From Scolanthus callimorphus (taxonomy: Eukaryota; Cnidaria; Anthozoa; Actiniaria; Edwardsiidae): a stretch of DNA of 64,000 nucleotides. The stretch is from contig CM066918.1 of NCBI GenBank assembly GCA_033964015.1, forward strand, positions 30,604,595 to 30,668,594, written 5' to 3'. Made by a program: the position numbers and the translations under genes. Each line of letters opens with the position of its first letter. Positions within the stretch are counted from its first letter, which is position 1. The notes below the pieces were generated by a model. The model saw only the letters and a list, made by a program, of their open reading frames with translations. It ran no database searches and had not been told where the DNA came from. This document shows positions 1 to 13,200 of the stretch, in pieces.

Positions 1-552
1 TTACTAGATGGGTTGTTGTAATAACTACGATTCACATCCCTCGGCTATATTTAAATTATTAAATGCTGTTGAGATACTTCCTGATTGCTATAGTATAATG
101 CAACGATAAAATCTTAATCATATCCCTTAATGACACCCTCACGAACACGTCAGTTTCTTAAAATTAAACCCCTCGGCGTTTATGGGCGCTTCCAATCGCG
201 TCATTTCTAGGGGCATGGGGTTGGGGCAGTGTTTACATTCGAGGATGGTGTTTACTCAAAAGTCTTTATACAGGTTTAGCATCAGTATTTTAAAGATTTT
301 TCTCTGAATTGAAAACTTACGAGTCAGGTGTGGCAATTAGTCCATAGATGATTTTAACTCGAGTAATTCAGTAACTTTTGTTACCAGAGGCGCCAACTCT
401 CTCAGCCACTGCGCTCTCCGAATAATGGCGAATGCCGTGATTTTAGAGTACGAATTGGTAGCAGTTTGTAACGAACCATTTGACAGACTCAACTCGTTGG
501 TTTACGCTGGACCAATTAACAGTCTAGCCGACAGTAAGATTAATAAAATTTA
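1..552. other. 5' flank, no gene recognised
   Basis: No coding exon or clear repeat boundary is seen here. On the minus strand near 370-425 there is a stretch resembling a tRNA A box (TGGCTGAGAGAGTTGG), but no matching B box follows, so it is at most a decayed tRNA-derived repeat. Confidence 0.4.
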
Positions 553-1070
553 AAAGTCGGCGTTACAACGTAGGTTTTAGTTGTATTTTAGTACAATATT
601 TCGGCTGGCCAAACCAGCCTTCTTCAGGTACTGTGAATACATAATGACAACAGCCGACAACAGCCGCTGAACATTTTCTATCGACACCCAATCACAAAGC
701 ATCTGACATGCAATTGATTCACCTTGAACAATTAATGACTAATCGAGATTCAATTCGTAAGGCAAGAGAGGCCACACTCATCCTACGTGCTGGTACCCTT
801 GAGCCTGACGGATTGAATCGACGAGATGAGACTTCATTTTAGATTATATTGTACTTATTTTTTCTTTGTCTTTTCCTTTAATTTTTATATCTCTTATCTA
901 GTGTAATATCACAAACGTCATCATCATCATCATTTTTATTGTATCACGTTTCACCTTATATATAAGCCTATCATGTCATTATGTATTCACAGTACCTGAA
1001 GAAGGCTGGTTTGGCCAGCCGAAATATTGTACTAAAATACAACTAAAACCTACGTTGTAACGCCGACTTT
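553..1070 (+). mobile_element. Inverted-repeat retroelement remnant, Penelope-like
   Basis: Two 97-bp arms, 553-649 and 974-1070, are near-perfect reverse complements. Between them, 744-842 reads on the + strand as a short peptide ending TLEPDGLNRRDETSF then stop. This resembles the C-terminal end of GIY-YIG endonuclease-bearing reverse transcriptases such as Penelope-like elements. Each arm contains CTGAAGA, a 6-bp stem and GAAA, a hammerhead-like arrangement. Penelope-like elements are known to carry hammerhead ribozymes in their terminal repeats. The family assignment is an inference from these two marks. Confidence 0.6.
991..1033 (+). ncRNA. Hammerhead-ribozyme-like motif
   Basis: In order the sequence shows AGTAC, CTGAAGA, one extra A, stem GGCTGG/CCAGCC, GAAA, TATT and GTACT. 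AGTAC can pair with GTACT as stem I. CTGAAGA fits the core CUGANGA, and GAAA follows stem II. The extra A before stem II and the near absence of stem III depart from the consensus, so activity as a monomer is doubtful. A mirror copy lies on the minus strand at 590-632. Confidence 0.4.
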
Positions 1071-1159
1071 GTTTTTAAATTCTTCTAGCAAAGGTTCACT
1101 GGAGACGTACAAGTTGCTAATTGTTTTTCTTTAAACCTGCGTTTTTTTCTTAATTTCAG

Positions 1160-1269
1160 AAATCCCTACGATACCATACGTGTAACCAAACTAGTAAAAT
1201 AAGTAAAACATAAATAACAAAATAGCAAAATAAATATTGAGAAATCCACTTCATTTTTAAGTTAAAAGT
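1160..1269 (+). other. Probable 5' untranslated region of gene A
   Basis: A pyrimidine-rich acceptor (ttaatttcag) ends at 1159, and the first ATG of the reconstructed gene is at 1270. The interval is A/T-rich and has no ATG in frame. It may be a 5' UTR exon spliced from an upstream leader. This is suggested only by the acceptor-like sequence. Confidence 0.4.
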
Positions 1270-4200
1270 ATGTCTGAAGTAAAATCGGAAGAAAAAGTGG
1301 AAGAAGTAAAGGAGAAAGAAAACAATGAAAATACAGAAAAGGAAGGAGAGGAGAATCAGGATGATACTCTGTGGAGGAGAATGAAGAACTTTTTCAAAAG
1401 TGATCCAGAAACAGTTGTAAATTTAGAAGATGAAAAACAAAACGAAAATGACAAAAAAGATAAAGATAAAAGTGAGAGCGAGTTGCAAGAGGACGCGAGT
1501 GGTGTAAAGGATAATGTTGAAGTTAAAGAAGTAACGGTAACATTAAATGCAGAAGTAAAAGAGAACGAAGAAGCAGAAGTAATGGGAAACGATGAAGAAA
1601 AAGTCCAAGATAGCGGGGATACGAAACAGGGAGCAAACGGTGACAATGCAGAAAATGGAGGCGAACCAGGTACGTTTTGTCGTGATAGGCCGTGCATCAC
1701 GCGGGTTTCCTGTGTTCAATCAGGTACAGCCTCATTCCCAGGGCTTTTCCCTTCGCTTTGGGGTTAGGCTGAGAAAACGATGGGAAAAGCCCTGGGAACG
1801 ATAATGTTGCATCACGTAATATATAGATTTAGCCACTGGCTAAAAGCGGAGCTCCCGCTTACATATTTTCCTGTGTTTTAATGAGACAAAAATGATAAAA
1901 CCTTTCATTTAGCTCTGCTGTAAAACTGGTCATGGGTTGTCTGTGCGACGACGCACGAAACGGAAGTAAATAAACCGGAAGCCCATAAAAAACAGGTCGA
2001 TGCATATACACTTTTGTTTCTTTTCTTTTCTCCTGCATCTATGGGGCTCCGCTACTTGGGCGCCCGCGGGAGCTCCGCTATTATCTTTGGCAATAACAAC
2101 GTAGGATACAGTAAAAACCCGCATAAAAGAACATGTGGTTTAAGAACACTCAGGCTGAAATTTGGTCAAAATGGTACCTTATACATAAGAACACATGCAG
2201 CCGGAAAATGAAAATTGTTCTTGTATAAAAAAAATTGCTGCCAGTTAGATTCGAGTACAGTAACCCACTTTGTGGTAGAGTACCCAGGAGATCAATATGA
2301 TGTGCTAGACCATGCACACACAGTTCTACAGCAGGAATTCCAGGGTAATTTAGCAATTGTTTTTTAGACTTGACTAATTGTTGTTACTAAATGACTGTCA
2401 CCTTTCTAGTGTATGCAGTATTTGATGTTAAGAAACAACTTTAAGAACACCTTAAGAACATTTTCAGGCTGATTTTGCAGAAGACACCCAATATACAAGA
2501 ACAAAATCAGCCTGATTCCCCAAAACACCTGTTCTTTTATGCGGGTTTTTACTGTAAAAGTCGAAACCCTTTGCGAACTTTGAATTCTTCATAAAGGTGA
2601 GATCGATGTTGGTATTGTTTCAATGCAGCTAATTTCTCAGTTGTCTCAGATGATATTTCACATGGCTCATCTCATAGTGTCCCGTCGAAAACACTTCGCG
2701 GCCAAAATCGGCCAAAACCGGCCAAAACCATATTTGTTCATCATTTACCTGATTATAGGAAGCGACAGAAGATCATCTGGGATAGGAATCTCGACGAAAG
2801 TAGCAAAAATTGTGAAGTTTTGAATGAAAACTTGCAGGATTTACAGAGACTTGTCGGGACTTGATCTCTCGATCTCGAGTTCTCGCTTGGTAACCACGCT
2901 AGAATACCCACAACTTTCCACAGCAAGCCCGCGCGCGACTCGACCCAGTCCCCCCAAGTGCAATTTGTAAAAACGACTGTGATTCATTGACATTGTCATG
3001 CACTGCCATGCCAGTTTAGTCCTCTTGGGTCCTACATCTGTACACCACAAAAACGAGTGAACGCCTCCACAACCAACCAAAGTCTCCAGCCAAGACAATG
3101 TTTAAATTAAAAAAATAAATAAATAAACAACGTATCGTCCGTCACTGTCACCTTAAACTTGTAACAACAATAAAAGCTTTCTGGTATAAAATAAGTTCCA
3201 TCTAAACAAGTTTTAAATAATATAGCGCCTACCTACACCATTGACGAGGACTCTTGCATTGAGTTCTTGTTAAATTTGTATTTCTGTTGAGGTTAGTTTA
3301 TTGTTGTTTCGTTGTTTCTCTGCATGTTTACTTGTTTGTTTGCTTATTTGTTTACTTTGTTTTGCTTTGCTTTGTCAGTTTCCTCATTTAAGATTTCACT
3401 GTCTGGCGTACACAAACTAATTAATTTTTGTTTCATATTATTTTATCTTTTATCTGTCACTTCTCAAGCACCGTATCATATGTATTTCCCTTTTTAAAAA
3501 ATGTGACCGTTATTTTATTTATATCTAGCGTGCAATGTAAACATCTCCATTCACAACCTGAAGAAGATCGGTAATGGCCTATCGAAATATCGGAAGGAAT
3601 TAAATAATTATTTTTTAAGGATTTAAGCTGTTCTTCGACCTTTCATTATATATATTCTTGTACACAAACTACATCACTTCGAAAATTAGTCTTATTCCAT
3701 GTGATCTAATCGCTTTTGTTTATTTGTTGATTTTGAAGAATCCTGGTCGTTTTTAGAGAGACGCCTCATTGAACAGCATTCATTGCGACATGCTCTACCT
3801 GGAACCATCGGTTTCTCCCCAGCAGGTAAGCTCAATCCCCGACTCGTCACCTCGTGGGGGAGGGGGAGGGGGGACTCTAGTGGCAGCCATTTAAGAGTAT
3901 TCGTTGATTGGCAAACCACGTACCCAGAGCCCGTCACCTTTTGGTCAGCGTCAAAGATTCAGGGCTCTGGAGGAATCGATTTTTTTTAAAACCCAGATTC
4001 TGGGTTTCCGGTTTGAAAGTTCGTTATGTTTTCTGTTATGATTTGCTCTACCACACATGCTAACAAATCGGATTCCCCCAGAGCCTTACCCCAGAGCCCA
4101 TCTCGCTTTTGAGAATATTTGGTCTAAATAACACAATAATTCGTTTGCTAGTCGCCTTTTCAACCTAGTCTATGCCTTTGACGTCTACACTCTACAAGTA

Positions 4201-7200
4201 ATTTTGAGGCATACAAAAGGTTATTTTGTTATACGCGTCAGTGGCGTGGCACCAGAGCTAGCCTGGCACGAGAATATATAATGTTCTGAAACACTTCCAC
4301 TATTGCCCATGCGCAAACGTTTTTATTCAAATCATCTCAAATTCATTCTCGTACCCACAGCTCCCGGCTCGTCTGCTCGCAGGGGAGGCTCTGGTGGCGG
4401 CCATTTGAGGGCCTTCGCTGATTGGCTGATTTTGAACGTTGGAGCATGCGCTGAAAGGTCTTTCTCTCTGCTCTGTGTATTAAAACTCACGCATGCGTCC
4501 AGTGGCTGTCACCAGAGCCTCCCCGCGAGGAAACGAGCCGGGGAGCTCTGGGTTCGAGAATGTCTCAAATTAGAATGCAATTCCGGGTTTCCTCTTATTT
4601 CCAGCAGCTGTCTCGAATGCTTCAGCAAAATTACCGTTGCCCCGAGCAACATCAGTGCAAAACGCACCAGATAGTCAAGTTACACTAGAACTTTGGTTAT
4701 TACTATATAGTGACTAGTAATAGATCCATATCAGTGATGTTATAGCCTTGTAAGGTCCAGTTTTTCGATATGTTCAGTCCTTGTTTTGACAAGTTTCAAT
4801 GACCGCTTCCAAAAAAGCAATCGACTGTCCTAGCAGGGGACTAACAGAAGCTTGAAAAGGTCGAATGTCCAGGTGAAATCTTTGGTTATGTGATTATTTT
4901 CGAACTTTCGAGCCCTTAAAACCGTCTTTATCAATAAAAAATTCTAAAAATGCCACATATGACTTCTCGCTGCCAGAATCTTGAAAAATGATGCCAACAT
5001 TTCTCTCTATGAAGTGTGAGATAATTTTTATCTCCTTTGAAACATCAATTGAAATTCAATTAATGTTAAATTTAAAATTGAAATTGAAAATGTTATAGTT
5101 TCGTCTAGACAATATAACGATGACTTGCTCCATTTACGGACCGTGACAAGGAATTTAGAATATCAAATCGCGCGTGGAACTGAAAATATTATGCAAATGA
5201 GTGCGCTGTTTACAGCCAGTGCCAAGAAATTGAGAGAGTTGCGTTAATTTCCGTGACTTGTGTTTATATTGCGGAGCAAGCCTCGGCACACCAGCGCTGT
5301 GCGCTGCCGATATTAACACGAGGATAGTATCTAGTAATGGCCTTGTTAAGATGTTACAGACTGATGGAAGTATACAAGAACTTTCACTGACGTGGCATAA
5401 TAACTAGTAATAGTTCTAGTAATGAGACCGTATTCGAGAAGTCGTGCAAGAGCCAGGCAAATTTTACAAAATGGTAAGATTATATTGTCCACAACAAGTA
5501 GTTGGTTAAGAGAAATAATCTCGTGTCTTAATTATCGGACCATCTAGTCAATTTTATTACATATCGTTTATACTAGTAATCACTGGCTTTTATATTTATT
5601 CTATTATTCGTGCATTAATATTTTTTACTAATTTTAACTTCGCAGATACATACTTATCTTTGCTTTCGAGAGTGTTGCGCGCGATCTCTCATCGTGCTCT
5701 CAAAACAAAAGAATTCTTAAATTTTTCTGAGTGGTATTTTTACTGATTTATACCGTTCAGCGAATAGCTAGTATATCCTTTACGTTTCCCACATGAGAAT
5801 GAAACGTTCAAGAAACTTTTGTACCATGAGCATCAACAGTTAGCTCTTATCTATTTCATGTTTTTGAATCGTTCTTTGTCCCTTTGCCGCACACAAATTC
5901 GAGAAAGAAGTTTGTGTAAATGTGGTAGATTGGCGATGATTGAGTGATGCCGATGACAAGAAATATTTCTAGCTTGCATTTTCCATGGGCTTTAGGACTG
6001 CAAAATTTAACGTATCATGTCAACCTGTTTTTACTGAATTGAGTCGCAGCATAGTCCTTAAGCCCTTGTACAATGTCTCTCAGAAGAACGTAAGAACGCG
6101 AGGCCAGCGCTTGGAACATCAAGCCGCTCATTATGTTCTTCCCAGGAGATCGCCAAGCCAGCAGACTGGTTATTGCTCGGAGTGAGCGCAGCGAACGGAG
6201 AGCAAGTCTAATTTGGTCAGAGCGGATTTGTTTTCCCTGATTAGACGACGATTTTCGTGTTTGGATCACTGTCGGGTCGTTTTTGGTGCATTTCGTGTGC
6301 TCGGGTCATTTTCGGTGCATTAACGTGTTTTTACGAACGACATCGGCGTTTGTTCTTGCTTCAGCGGAAATATGGCATCGCACATGCGCGAGATTATAAT
6401 AGGGAAGAACTTTTTGGTGTTTGGATCACACTCGGGACCATTCGGGGCATTTCCGGTTATTACGAACAACGTTCGAGTGACAATAACACGGCGTCACTAA
6501 ATTTTGTTGAGACAAGATCGCACTGCAACCGACAATACTTATCCTAAATGCCAATCTGGTGTTTATAACTTGTGCAAGATTGAATCAATGACTACAATAA
6601 TGTTCTCGAGAAATATGTTAGCACTGCTTTGCTTTTTTCTTCTTCTTTTCGTGCGCTAAAGCTATTGTTCGTGATCAGCTAAAATGGATGAAATTCACCC
6701 GAGTTTGCACTCGATTGATTAATCAAAGGAAAGACTTTTGATCCGTAATAATTGTATGTTGGGAAGCCGCCATATGCCTCTTTGCAAAGAATACTTTCAG
6801 ATAAAGCAGTACGAGGTCTGTACTGCTTGGGATTCATTGCGAAATGGCGGAGAGATGGGCTACAACGCCGACCTACAGCCTTCTCTTAAATAATATGTTT
6901 GACCTCTGTGGGTCTTGCTCATCAAATTTGACAACTGCGAATGATGTCTATCAGTTAGCTGTCAGAGTACAAAGGATTGTTTCAGCTTTTATTTAACAAA
7001 ATTTGTAAATATACGAATTTTTATCGGTTGGAACGCCAAAATATTTGACACAATGGTAATGGCATTCACGGCTCCCGTAGACAAATATTTTTGCAAAACA
7101 AATACTGAAGTACCAAATTTGCGCAGTCCAAACGGGGCAATTGTTCTATAGATGATTTTCTTTCTTCGAATCGTTTGCACTTAAAATCCGAGCATTTCCC

Positions 7201-10200
7201 TATCTGTAGATATTTCTAGTTGACAAAGTACGTAATAAATATAATCCCACCTGGCTCCGTACCTCAGCGGTGGCTCATGAAAACCAGGGTCGTGTTGTTC
7301 GAAGTCACTGAATTTTACGAAAATTGATTCCTGAGTGGATTCAGCATGTTTCGCTAGTATTTCTATAGCACTGTTCTGAAAAATACATATAGGCTGGCAG
7401 AGAGGAAATTACATTCGGTGATCACTGTTTTCTTAATTTTATTTGGCTGCAGTTATTTCTCAAACATTGTCAGTGAAAAACAGTGCATTGCATAATTTAC
7501 CAAATTTTTACCCAGTCTGCATAAAGCCTAGTAAAAAATATTCAAGATATATGCTCCAAATTTCATATTTTTTATCTTTGGCTGTATGTACTATGTGAGT
7601 ACTACTCTGCGCGCAGACGTTTCTTTCTTTTTTCAATTTTTCATTTGCGCAAATCAAAACTGTACTGATGTTAGAAACTCATCAACGCTCTGCCACATAG
7701 GCTGTAAAGCCAGCGTTAGCATCTCACTTCATATTTCAATTTTAAATGTGACCATAAGATATATTTTAGAATCGTATGATTCTTTTTGCTGGAAATTGAG
7801 GACGAGATAGCATACCATTCAAGTATATCCAAAGTCTTCAGTCGGTAGATTCCGCCGAAAAATCAAAAAGGCGATATCGCCCTCATCGCTGCGCGACTCG
7901 TGCGAATATCGCTTTTTTCGTGCTATTTTCTTAGCGGAATCTAGCTTCCTGAAGCTTTGAATAATCCTATAGAATCCCATAGCTCAATTCTTACGCGCGC
8001 GTTGATTGGCTAAAAACGAGTGAGATTTAACGTGGAATTCAATGGTTGAAAGCTGAATTCGAAAAAACACAGGTTACCCGCGCGCAAAGAATGGTCAAAG
8101 CTCGAATCATTACAGTAAAATAATATCGAATATTTTACTATGGGATTCACGAAAAAGTAATCACTCGACTCGTGGAATTCACTCCGTCATTTGATGAATT
8201 TATCTATAATATTTTAATATGTTCTCTTTCTAGAGCCACGACGTTCATTTGATGACGGTCCACTCGTGAGGATAGCCGAAGAGGAATCCGAAAGCGAACC
8301 ACCACTTGCCGAACCGGACGAGGAGGAAACGAGCGACAATCGATTGGATGCCAAAAAAACTGGAAAGCAGAACGAAGAAAAAGGCGTGCAGCAAAATCGA
8401 TACAACGCCGGAAAACGAAGTCTAGACGACTCTCTAGTGGGATACAACAAAACAAACGGGGTAGTGGTGTCTCATCGAGCTGTTGAGTCATTTGCATACG
8501 AGAACCCGTCTTTCACCGACAAAGAGGACGAGTCGATAGACTCAGGAAATCGAAGTAGTCGATCTATTTTCGACTATGAAGGAGTGAAGCCGTTAATTGA
8601 CGACGATATTGACCTGTTAGCAGAACACCAAGCCAACAGTCCAGACTACAAAACGAAAGAAAAGGTACCGATTTATAATGTCAGGCATTGTCGCGCGCAT
8701 TGTCTCTGTTCTTATCTGGACTTCATTACGTACAACCTAGGGTACTTTAAACTTGCATATATTACAAACACAAGGATAAAGGTGATATGGGTGATTTAAA
8801 GATTACAAAAAGAAACTTCAATACTGTAAATATGATCCTTTACGCGCGCATTTGCGCCTTATTCAAATTGGTTTAAAAGAAGCTTCCAGACAAATTTTCA
8901 ATTACAGTCCAGAGCTTTTGGGAGCGGTCACAGACCTAGCAGACATAGGGTCATTGAAAGGGTATTATTTTTAGAGATTTTTTGAATGACAAAAAACTTT
9001 AGTGTTTTAACACGTTATTCCTCGCTTCCTCTTTGCTGTCCTTTTGAGAGAAAAAAAAACAACGGGACTGTTAAAATTACAGCTAGAATCTTTGCATCGC
9101 GATCGATTTGTTTTTTTACTTTGCTGTTCCGCCAGTCAAATCTTATGAGCCAATCAGAATTTTGCCTTGTTTCACCTAGTGCAGTCGCTTGGCTTTCTGT
9201 CGCGACGTTGTCTGGTTTTAATTCAGAGGGAAGCCAGTTGACTGCAGTAGACGAAACAGGGCAAGAGGTTCATTGGCTCAGATAGTTTGATTGGCGGAAC
9301 AGTAACGTCAAATTTGATGTTTTTGAAAACGTGGGTCGCGATGCAACGGTTTTAGCTGTAATATGTTTTAAACAAGCTAGGATAACCTGATCAATTCTTT
9401 CTCGTTAGCCTTCAAGTGCATCAAGCATGAATACCGAGCGCAATCCTTCAGACTCAAGCGACGACTCGGGGAAACCAAAAAGTCCAAGGAAATTCCAAGT
9501 CAAATGTACGATCTCCAGCGTAACCGTGGTTCACGCCCCTAAATCGACAAGCACCTCAGAAAGCGATGAAAACCTCGATGATCTCAATGACTTCATCAAT
9601 GAAAACGAGGAAGAAGACATAGAAGATGAAACGGATAAAAGTGAAGACGAAGATGATAGAATAAAAAGTCGTCAAGTGCCCAAGAAGCAACGAAAGGTGT
9701 TTGTTGCATCAGAGAAAAAGGAGTTTAATCCAGGAGATGTGGACTTCGCAGCGGATGATGATGTGTTTCGGGACCGTTTTTTTCTTTTTGAGAGCGAGAG
9801 GGTTAGTATAGAACACGCGCTCTAAGGATTAGGCTATTAGTTGTCCATGGCTAAGGTTTGCGCTCCATATACTCACAATCTGCACACTTTCACAAAAAGT
9901 AACACGTGCAATGCTTTGAAGCATTAGATTGGGAATACGTTGCACTAGCTCCAAATGATGTAAAAACAATAGCACTCCCTGCCCTCCCCCCTCCCCCATT
10001 GTCACCGCGCCCACACGTTCCCTCGCCATCTCCCCTTCGATTTCCTTAAACGCTTGTTACAAGGGCTAGTCTTTGGCAAAAAAAAAGCTAATATTGAAAT
10101 CTGTGCAGAGCAACAGACGATTCCAACATCTAAATCCTAAGGCCACTGGCAACCAAAGCGTCAAGGCTTATCCCCGAAATCTTGTGTTACCCTTCACAGA

Positions 10201-13200
10201 GTCAAGACGAGCCAAGTGGTCGTGCCGAGGATGAAGTCGAGGAGACTGTTCAGCCCGCGGTCGCTGAAGCTGATGTCGAGGCCGAGACGGACGATATCAT
10301 AAAGATGCTGGAAGAAATGGATAAAATAGGTAACACGTGACCCTTTTTGTGTACAAAGAAACAGCTGTCATTATTCCAGGATTTTCATGGGCTAGCTGTG
10401 GAATTTTGCAATAGTTCGTTCAGGTTCTTTGGCCGAGGCAAATATGGTGGCAAAAACATAGCGATGGAAACAAATGTTTGTTCTCTCGAATTTCTGTAAG
10501 TTCTACTTCTAGTGCGTGAACAAGGCACGGAAAAGTCGTAGGGTTCCATGGCGTCTTTTGTAAGCCGCATGAGCTGGCATTTACCTAAAATTTCGTCATG
10601 TTTGGGGGAATAGTTGATTGTAGCAGGTAATACCAGCATCGTAAAACGCTGTGTTTTTATTATTATTTCCCAACAGAGGAATCAGAAGAAGCAGCAGGAG
10701 AAAGCAAACCTGAGGAGAAGCCTGTCTCAAGTGATGGCGAGCCTTCTACACCCACTCGTACAGGTATTATTTCAAATCTTTAATGTTTGTTTCATTGATG
10801 AGTCTTGTAAACCGCATGTGCGTAGTATTGGCCTAGAATACACAGGGAATTTAAAATCCATTCACGGGAAAAGTTGAATTTCCCAAGGCACACGCATGGG
10901 AAGTGTTCAGAATTCACATGTATAGCCATGGGAAATCCGAACACTTCCCATTCTTCTCCAGCCTGCGCAGCTGGCGGTTTTGTGTGTTTTCCGTATGATT
11001 TCATCGGCGAGTGCGAAGATTTCACCCCGAGAGCGAGATGTTCAATGAATGAACACGTGAAGAACGGGGACGAAAAACCCTCCCCCCTCCTCCGAAGCGC
11101 CATATCAAGAAAATTTCGCCAAAAACTGTCGTTTTGCCGACGTTGCAAAACTTCCTTATTAGGAAATTCCCCCTTACCTTATTTGGAAGGTCTGTAAGTA
11201 CTTTCCCTCACATCTTAGCGAAAAAAGCAGGAACATTTACCAAAACTTGCAGATACTCGAGAAACATCCTTCTCTTGGCCGACATTTTGTTTTTGCCCCA
11301 CGCCGAGGGGGCTGAGACACGTTTTCAACACCACAGGCAGCCCGCGCGGATTTGCCATAAAAACGACAGCACTTTCTTGATATTTTTTCGGCCCCATTCT
11401 TCGCGCGTCCATTTATCGAACATCTCGCTCTCGGGGTGCAATCTTCGTTCTCGCCAAAGAAATCGTCTCGGAAAACACCATGGGAAATTCAGCTTTTCCC
11501 ATGGATGGGTTTCTGCAGAAATTCCCTGTGATAGACCTCAATGCCAACATAAACTGTTGTGGTTTAATTTCTCATCAGAGGAAACAGATGAAGCAGCAGG
11601 AGAAACTAAATCTGAGGAGGAACCTGCCTCAAGCGATGATGGGCCCCCTGTGCCTACTCATACAGGTTTGTATTTCAAATCTATCAAGTGATGATGGGCC
11701 CCCTGTGCCTACTCATACAAGTTTGTATTTCAAATCTATCAAGTAATGATGGGCCCCCTGTGCCTACTCATACAGGTTTGTATTTCAAATCTATCATGTG
11801 ATGATGGGCTCCCTGTGCCTACTCATACAAGTTTGTATTTCAAATCTATCATGTGATGATGGGCCCCCTGTGCCCACTCATACAAGTTTGTATTTCAAAT
11901 CTATCATGTGATGATGGGCCTCCTGTGCCTACTCATACAGGTTTGTATTTCAAATCTATCATGTGATGATGGGCCTCCTGTGCCTACTCATACAGGTTTG
12001 TATTTCAAATCTATCAAGTGATGATGGGCCCCCTGTGCCCACTCATACAGGTTTGTATTTCAAATCTATCATGTGATGATGGCCCTCCTGTGCCTACTCA
12101 TACAGGCTTGTATTTCAAATCTATCATGTGATGATGGGCTCCCTGTGCCTACTCATACAGGTTTGTATTTCAAATCTATCATGTAATGATGGGCCCCCTG
12201 TGCCTACTCATACAGGTTTGTATTTCGAGTCCTTGACGAGTTCACAGATGCATCATGGGTAATGAGACCAAGATGGCGGAAACAAGCCTGGAATCCTCAC
12301 TACAATTCATAACTATTTTCTCTTTCTAAAGTTAACATATAATTTTGAAGGAGTGACGCTATCAATTTCAAGTCCATAGCGCAGTTCCTTCCATTTTCCA
12401 AAAGCATTTTTGAAAATAATACATTGGCAAAATGTATGAAAAATTCGAGACTAGTTATGGAAACTGATTTGGGATGTTGTAAAACATGTCTGGATTGCGC
12501 AAAATCTATCATTCAGACTTTTGAGTGATCAGAGTTTCAGCCCCCATTTCTCCTTCAATTATCTTTTGCGCTGAATTAATGATTCAACCGAGAGCTTGAC
12601 CTGGTCTATTTCACAGAAGTTTGCCCAAAGTTTCAAGGCGGCGAGAGCCAAAGATCTGTTCTGTTGGACTAGATTGCTAGCAGGCCCTAATTAAGTGCGT
12701 CCCTCAGAGAAGCGCAAAGAGCCCTCGAGCCTTCGGTGCGCTCCTCTGGTGTTCGTCGGGGGCTCTTCGCTTTTCTTTGGGGGACGCACAAAGATGCGCC
12801 AAAGTAGTCTACTGTTGGACTATTAATCGTTTTATTTGTTCCAGACGAGGAACCAGAACTGCCTGGAGAAGTGCCGGTAGAGGACGACTTTACAAGGCTA
12901 AAGAAATGGGACGAAGAGCCCGCTGACTGGTGGACGAATATAAAGAAGACCCCTGTCTATGATATCTGGATCAAGCCGACCAAGGACGGCACAATTACAA
13001 GGGTGAATAGATAGGCAGGTTCCTAGATGGACCCTTACTTATATAAAGGCGTAACTTCGGCCCTGGCGTAATTAATTGCATTCATTATTTCTCGTCAACA
13101 GCTAAACAAACCGCCACTCTTACACGTCGCCTTGACCCTCACTGTCGCCTTTTCTTTAATCAAAATCAAAAGGCATCATTTTATGTGTTCGGGCTTAATT

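Noticed and set aside
1356..1700. 114-codon minus-strand open frame
   Set aside because: It is the mirror of gene A exon 1. The Ser/Phe/Leu-rich product is the expected reverse of an acidic Glu/Lys-rich exon.
10874..11197. Open frames between gene A exons 5 and 6
   Set aside because: They lie inside the CAGGGAATTT MITE and have no domain or splice support.
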